NCBI GenBank assembly: GCA_016647705.1
Contig: CM028335.1
Coordinates: 9,934,905-9,998,904 of the forward strand
Direction: 5' to 3'
Origin: Eucommia ulmoides
Lineage: Eukaryota; Streptophyta; Magnoliopsida; Garryales; Eucommiaceae
Length of the DNA stretch: 64,000 nt
Made by a program: the position numbers and the translations under genes. Positions 55,706 to 64,000 of this stretch are shown here, piece by piece (positions within the stretch are counted from its first letter, which is position 1; each line of letters begins with the position of its first letter). The notes below the pieces were generated by a model. The model worked only from the letters and a program-made list of their open reading frames with translations, had not been told where the DNA came from and searched no databases.

Positions 55706-58700
55706 TGTTAAGATGATTGAGAAGTAGGAGAATGAATCATATATTGATATGTATGGAAAAGGTACAAGAATACAATGATATATAGACATATTTATAGGGG
55801 GGAGTGGGGGTTAGGGTTTTGCCCTAATGGGTCACGTGGGTCAAGCTCATATAATATATTAACATCCCCCCTCAAACTCAAGGCAGTAAGTGAGAGGTGA
55901 ACTTGAGTTTGGAAATCAGAGAGTGAAAGCGTCAAAGTGGATGAGCCTTAGTGAAAATGTCGGCTATCTGATCGGCTGAACTGACGGATTGTGGACGAAC
56001 CGTATTCTGGAAAATGTGATAACAGATGATGTGGTAATCAGTCTCGATATGTTTTGTATGCCCATAAAAGACATCATTATGAGCGATCTGAATAGCACTC
56101 ATGTTGTCACAGTGTAGGGTAGAGACAGTAGGAGAAGAGATTCTCTTGTCAGTAAGTAGCTATCGAAGCCAAAGAAATTCTTAAGTTGCATCAGCCATAA
56201 TACGATATTCAGCTTCAATATTAGAGTGAGCAACTACAGTTTGTTTCTTACTACGCCAGACAATAAAAGAATTATCCAAAAAAAAATAATAACCAGTGGT
56301 TGAACGTTTGTCGGTAGGGTCTCCGGGCCAATCAACATCAGAATAAGCTTGTAAGATGGGAGTAGACTAAATTGAGAAATGAAGCCCATGAAATAAAATA
56401 CCATTGACATACCAAAGAATACAAAGAACAACCGAGAAATGGGTGGTTCGAGGAGTGGACAAGAACTAACTGACCTGATGAATGGCATAGGTAATGTTAG
56501 GGATGAATGGCATAGGCAATGTTAGGGATGAATGGCATAGGCAATGTTAGGGCAAGTGACAGTAATATATATAAGACTTCCAATCAGTTGGCGATATAGA
56601 GTAATATCCTGAAAAGGTGAACAATCGAATGGGGTTAGTCTGACGTTCGGCCCGAGAGGAGTAGTGGTAGTGGTTGAGTCAATGATCTCGACCCTGGAAA
56701 TGAGATCCGAAGCATATTTGGCCTGAGAGAGAAAATATCCATCAGAATCAGATGAGACTTCAAGGCCAAGAAAATAGGTGAGCACACCAAGATCTTTCAT
56801 CTCGAATTAGCTATTGAGAAACTTTTTGAGTTTAGAAATACCACGTAAATCATCTCCAATAATGACCATATCATCCACGTATAATAAAGAGAAGGATAAC
56901 ACCGTTGGAAATATGATGAATAAATAGAACCAAATCATGAGCACTCGGTGTGAACCCAAAGTGATGAATGGTAGTGCTGAATTTGGCAAACCGCGAACGT
57001 AGAGCTTGTTTCAAACCATATAGGGCATAGCGAATGCGACGAACTTTATTTCGAGGGGCATCCAAACCAAAAGGGGTATACATATAGACTTCCTCAAGAA
57101 GATCCTCATTGAGAAATGCATTTTTGACATCTATTTGAAACAGAGTCCATCTTCGAATGACGGCGACGGTAAGGAGTGTACGGACTGATATGAGCCTCAC
57201 CACTAGAGCAAATGTCTCTTCATAGTCAATGTCATATTCCTAAGTAAATCCCTTGGCAACAAGTCAGGCTTTATATCATTTAACAGAGCCATCAGAAAGT
57301 GTCTTGATCTTAAACACCCATTTTCACTCAATAGGAGTTTTTCCAGGGGATAGATCAACAAAATCTCAAGTATGAGTTTTGGCTAGGGCCAGAAGTTCTT
57401 CACCCATTGCTTTCTACCAAAGAGGATTAGTACTAGCCTCCTTATAGGATTGAGGCTCATGCAGATGAAGTATAGTGGAAAAATAATAATAATCAGCAAG
57501 ATAAGAAGGGCGATGAATTACCCTGGTAGATCTGTGGGAGTAATCTGGAGGATGGCTCTCAAAGAGAGTCGATGCAGATGCATCAAACATAAGAATATCC
57601 TCAAGCACAACCGATTGAGTAAGAGGGGTGAGGTCAGTTGATGGTTCTGGAGTTGGAGCTAGGTCTGGAAAGGTAAGATTAGCTGGTGGTTCCGGAACAG
57701 AAGGGGTAATATCAGTCGGTGATTCTGAGGTGGACTCAACAGTACCTGAAACTGAAATCTTAGAAAATAAATCAATAGATGAATCAGTAAAGAATCTGGA
57801 GTTAGTAATGATTGACATGTCAAATGACTGTAAAGAAGAGAACATTTGATATTCCCAAAAAATGACATGACAAGAGATACGAAGAATTTTAGAAATAGGA
57901 TCCCAACATCGATACCCCTGATGTTTAATACCATATCCAATGAAACAACACAGGTGAGCCCTTGGCTACAGTTTGTTGTGTTCATGTGGTTTAAGAAGAA
58001 CAAAACAACTGAAACCAAAGACTCTAAGTTTAGAGTAATCAGGAGGTTGATCGAAAAGGCGCTCGAATGGGGACTGATTATGGATTGTGGCGGAAGGGAC
58101 ACAATTGATTGTGTACACTGTGGTTAAGGCAGTATCACCCCAAAAATGTTCAGGACACGATAACGAAATGAGTAGAGCACGAACGATGTCAAAAATATGT
58201 TTATGTTTGCGTTCGGCTCATCCATTTTGTTGGGAAGTTCCAAGGCACGAGAGGTAGAGGAGTGTACCATTTTTGTGAAGTGAGTTTAGAAAAGCACGGT
58301 CTTTATATTCCGACGAAAATTTTGATATTCAGAGATAATTGAGTTTGAACCATAGAAGAAAAATCGAAATATATTTGAAAGAATTCAGATTTGTTTTTCA
58401 TAAGAAACAATCACGTATAACAAGAATAGTCATCTACAAATATAACAAAATAACGAGCACCACCCATTAATACATGAGGAAAAGACCCCCAAACATCAGA
58501 ATGTACTAAATCAAAAGGTGTAAGAGAAAAAGACTGACTCTCATTAAAAGGTAAAGCTGATTGTTTTGCAAGTTGACCATGAATACAATGAAAAGACTCA
58601 TGTTGAAATTTAACCTAACTGACCACTAGAAATAAAAGAATATAGACTGCTGGATAAAGTGAGACCTAACCGAGAGGGCCGCAATTCCACGGGTGAGAAT

Positions 58701-59650
58701 GCTGGGATGGATGCAACTGATTGGTTTGGTGATGGTGAAGATGGGACTTGGAGGTAAGTCAGCTTAAAGAGGTGTCCAAGTTTACAATCGGTTCCAAGGA
58801 GTTTTCCTATCTGACGGTCCTGTACACGATAACTAGTAAAAGAAAAATGCAAGTCAAGTCCAAAATCACATAGTTGTCCAACAGATATAAGGTTAAGCAT
58901 AAGATTAGGGACCAAATATGTGTCATGGAGAGACAAATGAGAATTGTCAACATGTCTAGCGTGACTGACTAATATATTTGATTTACTGGTAGTGTGAATA
59001 GTAGGAGCATGCTCATGTAATTGCAACAGGCAGAATCAAAATACAATCGGGATGTACCTGGTGTAGCTAATATAGCTATATTATTACCATTTTTATTTAG
59101 AGTCTTGGCAAGCACGATTCAGAGACCACTCCAATCAGGTGGAGAGCTGGATGAAGTTGGTGTAGCATTAGTGGCTCCAACAGCAACATTCTTTGGCTTA
59201 GAATAGGACCAATTGTGAGAACCTCGAAAGCGATATTGGTTCCTATTTGACTAATTTCAAGATGGAAGTTTAGGGCAATCTGCAAGATAGTGACCCGGTT
59301 CTCTATAGACTTTACACAGGTAAGAAGGACATTTAAGCAATTCATACCATTGTGAATGATAATACCTGCAGTATAAGGGGTTCTAGGATGTGTTAGCCTT
59401 GGCAGTTGGTGCGTCAAGAGCGACTGGTGTTGCAGGAGCAACTGGTACTGTAAGGGTAACATCTGTATGAGATCCTTGTAATGTGGCAAGACGTGTTTCC
59501 TCACTAAGTAGATCAGAAAGGACATCGTTTAGGGAAGGTATTACGTTATTGGAGGCGCATGAGAAAGCGTCAGGGCTTCGGTGGCCGTGATTTGGTGGCG
59601 TTGTGTTCGTCTCTACAAGACGAAGACAGTGGTGTAGTGATTGTTGATAC
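55706..59650 (-). mobile_element. Ty1/copia element lacking its 5' end
   Basis: A short 3' LTR (55,706-55,864, 159 bp, TG...CA) is preceded on the minus strand by a G-rich polypurine tract. Then come RNase H (56.0-56.5 kb), RT (56.5-57.3 kb, VDDMVIIGDD near 56,860), a connector, integrase (57.9-58.6 kb), protease region (58.6-59.0 kb) and a gag part with a zinc-knuckle remnant (59.2-59.6 kb). No 5' LTR is visible. A 25 bp unit repeats three times at 56,478-56,551. Same family as 7,704-8,650. Broken roughly ten times or more. Confidence 0.85.
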
Positions 59651-62100
59651 CGGAGCAGGGATGAAGCTTACAACAACTTTTGATCCTAAGATTTTGATGA
59701 ACAATTAAGTATTGATGTTTTGATGGAACTAATATTTAATTGAGTGTTTCAGTGATTTAAAGTTCCAGTAATGAAAACGTCAAATTAAATGGATGTCAAA
59801 TGAAGATGTCAAGATGATGAAGAAGAATTAAGAATTTGAAGAAATTAGGGAAAACAACTCAGGTAAATCTTAACTCTTAATATCCCATTTAGAAACACAC
59901 ACATGGCACAAAATGAATTTTATCTTTTATGTGTGTTTTGATTTAGTTAAATTATTTACTCGTATGTGAATTGAGAAGAAATAATTTTGAATGACTAAAA
60001 TGAAATATAAGAATATTAGTGGAGCTAATTTAGAGAAGAAAATGTGTTAAAATAGAATTTGAGAAAGTTAGTGGATCTAATTAAGATGAATTTATTTGCT
60101 CCTATGTGTATTTGAAAAGAAATATTTATAAATGATTGAAATGGAATTTGAGAAAGTTAGTGGATCTAATTGAGAAAAAAATTAGTTAAAGGGACAAAAA
60201 TGTAAAAGAGAGAGAGTTTAAAACAAATTTAGAAAAGATTCTAGCATTGGTGAGTCGACTAGTAACTCGACCGAAGCGTAAGAAGGGAACTCTCTGTATT
60301 TAGCAGTCGACAGGTAGGTCGACCGGTGAGATTATATGAAACTCTCTTAATTGACAAGTCGACCGAGTGGTCGACCGATGAATGCAGCAGGCTACATCCT
60401 GAATCGAACAGTCGACTGATCAGTCAACTGGTGGCTCTGTTTCCAGATCATGTGGATTCCGAAATCATAGCTAAAAGTAGTCGTTTTTTATTAGGATTTG
60501 AGAGAGATTTAAGGGATTTGGTGATATTTAAAATATGGTTCATATATTAATTAAATTCTATTGATTTGGTACATTAAATATTAATGTTTCTCAATTTGGT
60601 ACTTGAAATAGTTTCTATTCTTATTAATTGAAATTGAGAAATACTTTAGGGATTTAATTGAGAGATTTGAAAGTTGTTTTTAAGTGAATTGAATCAAGTT
60701 GAAGTCATTATGATATAAGGGATCTATAAGTGCTATTAATTGTTATGACACATGTAAACTAGGTATTAGAAGGCTGATTACATGTTCCTTTAAATAGACC
60801 TGCGAATTTCATTAGCAAATTAAAAAAAAAAAACAGTAAAGAAGAGAAATCATATCATATCATAAGAGTGAGATTTTCTAAAAGTTATCTTTCTGAGAAT
60901 TTGTGAGCTATTCTAAGAGTGATCTTGAAGATCAATTGTGATTAATATTTGCTACTACTAGATCTGAAGTTACATTGCTTTATCTGATTATTCTATGGAT
61001 TCCGGGTGAGATCTTTACAATTATATTCTTTTATTGCATTAATTGTTTATATTTTGGAAATTGATCTTAGAAATTATTTTTTATTTTTGAAGAAAATATT
61101 TTACAAATAATTTCTTGAATTTGATTACGTGCTCCAATTTGCTACCCATATTCTGTATTGTATATGTTGACAATACTGATTAAAAATGTTTATTGAAAAA
61201 ATTGATGAAAACACTGAATTACCCAAAGATCTTGCAATTATTACAAATAATCAAGAAAAAATAATGAATGCTGTGAATAATAATAAGATATTGATAGAAA
61301 ATTTAAAAACTGAGAGAATATGAATAAGAGAATACTCTATGCCATCTTACCGACGAACTTATGTTTTAAATATTGAAGATAATAAAACTTCGTCTCTAGA
61401 TAGTGATGATAATATGGAAATTTTAGAAGAATTAAATGTTCTAATGAACACCGAAGCAAGTACTAGTGATGTTAGACAACCTGTTAACCCGACTACTTCT
61501 AGTCAAAGTACTCAAACGGCTCAGCCTGCTCAACCAGCCACGACCAGTACTAGTACTCCACCTCCTCAAAGAAGAACAACAAGTGATTATCTTAACGACC
61601 CCTCACTTTTTATACCTCCTTCGGTTAACGAAACATTCCCTGAAAATGTAAGTACGAATCCTGCTTTTAGAGACTCTAGAAAAGGAATAGCAGATGCCAG
61701 TAGAGAATTGCTTAAACAAAGATTTGGAATGATTAAAACAGAAAATATTTCTGAAAATGGAATTTATTTAAACCTAGACAACTATATGGGAAATTTTTCT
61801 CTGATGGATGAAATAATCACTAAATGGGTAAAATCACTTTATACCATAAGTATATTTAGAAATGTATTTAGCCATGAAGAGATCACTGAGGATGCTTTTT
61901 TAAAATGAATACCTATGACTTTCATAGGAAACGTTGGTAATTGGTGGACTAATCTAGGAATTCATGCTAAAAACAGTATAAGAACTGGAGTTGTTACTGC
62001 AAATCTAGATGCTGCTAGTAAAGACGGTGATGCTACAAAAGTTATTGGAAGATTTGAAAGTGTTATTAGAAAAGTTATTGTATTCTTATTATTAAATCGA
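59651..62100 (+). mobile_element. Unclassified reverse-transcribing element: LTR/leader-like part and capsid-like gene
   Basis: Sequence at 59,690-61,150 looks like an LTR or leader. It includes four GTCGAC-containing units spaced about 53 bp apart (60,248-60,438). A reading frame at 61,339-61,908 has a serine/threonine/proline-rich linker and a C-terminal region resembling a retroelement or caulimovirid capsid/gag domain. No polymerase is seen, so family is open (Caulimoviridae-like or Gypsy). The copy is broken. Confidence 0.4.
60248..60438. repeat. Four-unit array of GTCGAC motifs
   Basis: Units near 60,248, 60,302, 60,352 and 60,408 each have an AGTCGAC half and a GGTCGACCG/GTCAACTGG half, giving a degenerate internal symmetry. 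Confidence 0.65.
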
Positions 62101-62170
62101 ATTGCACTTTGCACGCACTCTTGTGTTATTTTCGTCACTACTTCACCCCATGTAAACTTAAGTTGCATAT

Positions 62171-63358
62171 TGTTGGTATCAGAAAATTATTTATAGCCAC
62201 AATATGGTCCAGTCAGAATTTGTGTAGAGAGTTATTGGTGATCTAGAGATTGTATTCGATGAAGGAGAATTCTGTAAGGTTTTTATCTTTGGATCTGTAC
62301 TTTACCGAGCTGTCCTGGGCGCTGTCCAACCTGAACTCCAAGAATGTATTTGCACAAGACCTACTAGGGTTGTGCCCAACGAAGCCCCTCCAGCGTAAGA
62401 GTAAGAGCTCGAGGGATAAAATTATAGGAATACTTAAAATATTCTAAAAGCAATTACCTCATTCGTCACTATTTATATTTCATTTTATAGGAGAAAAACT
62501 TATTAGCGTTTTGGAGATTAGGGGTCTTAAGCTAGGTTATCAACCTTAACATGGTTAGTGGTGGAGAAAAAGAGCGCGTGAAAGGATTAGAGACATGGGC
62601 TTGGGATTTTTAGTATTGGTGGAAAAGTCCATGAGCTGTGTTGCCAAAATAGCGGATAAACTGGCCTGGACGCGAGTACAGAGCTGAGGTGGGTGTACCG
62701 ACCCGAGTATCGTCGACTAAACATCCTTTAGTTGTAGAAGATTTACGAACGTAACTGTCCAAGTGTCGATAATTGACCGATCTGAATTGGTTGAGCTGGG
62801 AAGGTTGATTTGGGGACTTTGTCGACTAGAAAAATAGTTCTTGCCGCCCACACTATCGATGCCTCATAACGTGTCATTCGTTTGGTCTACGTGGCATGCT
62901 TAGGTGGAATGATTTGAGGGTGATCGATTTTTTCCTTCTTCATTTGCCCCCTAGCCTATGGTGTTGAGATGGTACACAAGATACTAAGGGTTTTGTTCTG
63001 CTCGTATTTTGATGAAAGATGAGCCTTCGTTCTCGGGGAGATCCTGTTCGGTGTAGGAGAAGAACTTGGTTGATCACCGCTTAGCTTCCTCGAAAAGCCT
63101 TACTGCAACTTTCGTAGTGCATGACATGTGTACGGTTACGGTACACAAGATACTAAGGGTTTTCTTCTCGGTTACGGTACTCTTCTCTTCTCTCTCGTTA
63201 TGTCTGTTTCTTCTTTCTTTCTTGGGTACAGCCTGTCGAGGTCCGCCTCTTCTAAGCGAACTCATTCGGGATCCCACATCAAGCAGATCGAGCTTAGCAG
63301 GACCAACGAGTCTAGCGGAACAGAGTCTCAGTCCTCCGTTGAGACTAGCAAGGCCAAT
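62171..63358 (+). mobile_element. LTR-like repeat related to 2,525-3,300, with a leader
   Basis: It starts TGTTGGTATC. The tract around 62,350-62,420 (TTGCACAAGACCTACTAGGG, GTAAGAGTAAGAGCTCG) parallels 2,740-2,815. The word GGTACACAAGATACTAAGGG occurs twice, near 62,972 and 63,138. A short serine-rich frame (63,199-63,360) follows but matches nothing I know. The next LTR at 63,359 cuts it. Confidence 0.4.
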
Positions 63359-64000
63359 TAGTAGCGAAATATTACGTTGCTACTTTCACCGCAAGTGTAC
63401 GGGTCAAGTTTTATAGAATAGTGAATGAAAAGGGTTGTCATATCCACAGGGATTTGATTAAATTGTCGTTAAGTACCGCGATTATCATAACCAAATTTTA
63501 TCTAGGCGATTGAATTTAGGGTTTTTGTTTTTAGATATATACTAAACTAAATAAATTAACTAATTAAATTACAATACTAAATATAAATTATATGGAAAGA
63601 CATTATCTAGGGATTAATTTTGTTTACTTATACATGTTTGATCCAATCTAGTTTACATTAACGGTATTTAAACTATCCGACAATCTAGGTATCGAAAACT
63701 CACCCACTACCTCTCCCGAGTGTAAAGTGAATGAATATGAGATTTCGCGTCAACGCCGATGTCCCCATCTAGTATCTAAACGACACTAATCACATGAGTC
63801 TCGCCCCAACCTCATGGATTGCACACTTTCTAATACTCTACCGAGTCATTAGATCATTGCGTTGTGTTTAAACCCAAGTCCGAATCCGGGATTACCTCTC
63901 TCAAGTGTCAAACCTCGTATTCTCAAATCAACCACAATATCATAATAAGCATACTATGGAGGTAAAAGAATGGTAAACACAATTGGATAAGCAAGAACAA
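63359..64000 (-). mobile_element. LTR of the 14-19 kb family, cut by the window end
   Basis: The sequence aligns with 18,106-18,750 in the same orientation (GCTACTTTCACCGCAAGTGT, CATCTAGGGATTAA, CCGACAATCT, CACATGAGTCTCGCCCCAAC). It is more diverged than the LTR pair at 14-19 kb, so it is a separate copy. Whether it is solo or part of a full element cannot be seen. Confidence 0.85.

Noticed and set aside
1-64000. Full tRNA genes
   Set aside because: Apart from the degenerate boxes of the SINEs and the primer-binding sites, I saw no cloverleaf-capable sequence with intact A and B boxes.

Overview
This is a stretch of eudicot plant nuclear DNA: AT-rich, intron-bearing and dominated by transposable elements typical of plants (Copia, Gypsy, hAT, Mutator-like, Harbinger and hAT MITEs, L1 and RTE LINEs, tRNA-derived SINEs). 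All coordinates were read by eye; splice sites are inferred from reading frame, family homology and GT/GC-AG signals.

Two host genes are supported, both on the minus strand. (1) A two-exon UDP-glycosyltransferase of the UGT86A type at 20,320-22,860. (2) A 13-exon gene spread over 24.6 kb (54,290 down to 29,701) with only 2,022 coding bases. Its 673-residue product joins a phosphoglycerate-kinase-like domain to a TrmB-type tRNA (guanine-N7) methyltransferase domain. The PGK part has lost most substrate and nucleotide signatures, one intron uses a GC-AG donor, and the last three exons are cut off from the rest by an 11.7 kb intron.

Layout. 1-9.9 kb: remains of reverse-transcribing elements, a non-autonomous hAT, an L1 LINE 3' end and a Copia fragment. 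9.9-19.5 kb: one large LTR family, as a solo LTR with target duplication (9,918-11,336) and a two-LTR non-autonomous element with target duplication (13,998-19,538), with older repeats between. 20.3-22.9 kb: the UGT gene, with a MITE in its intron. 24.7-27.9 kb: a Pack-MULE-like element carrying a captured Toc120/Toc132-type chloroplast import receptor GTPase fragment between long inverted repeats that contain paired hairpins. 29.7-54.3 kb: the PGK-TrmB gene; its introns hold two SINEs with target duplications, several MITEs, two RTE LINE pieces, Copia pieces and, in intron 10, a three-layer nest (Copia A, in it Copia B with inverted LTR ends, in it an apparently intact 3.8 kb hAT with a 734-residue transposase). 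54.3-64 kb: no host gene; a Copia fragment, an unclassified capsid-like reverse-transcribing element, an LTR-like repeat related to the one at 2.5 kb, and a further LTR of the 14-19 kb family running off the window.

The two host genes show no obvious functional link. The main story is a fusion gene that keeps an open frame and coherent splice phases across a heavily invaded locus.
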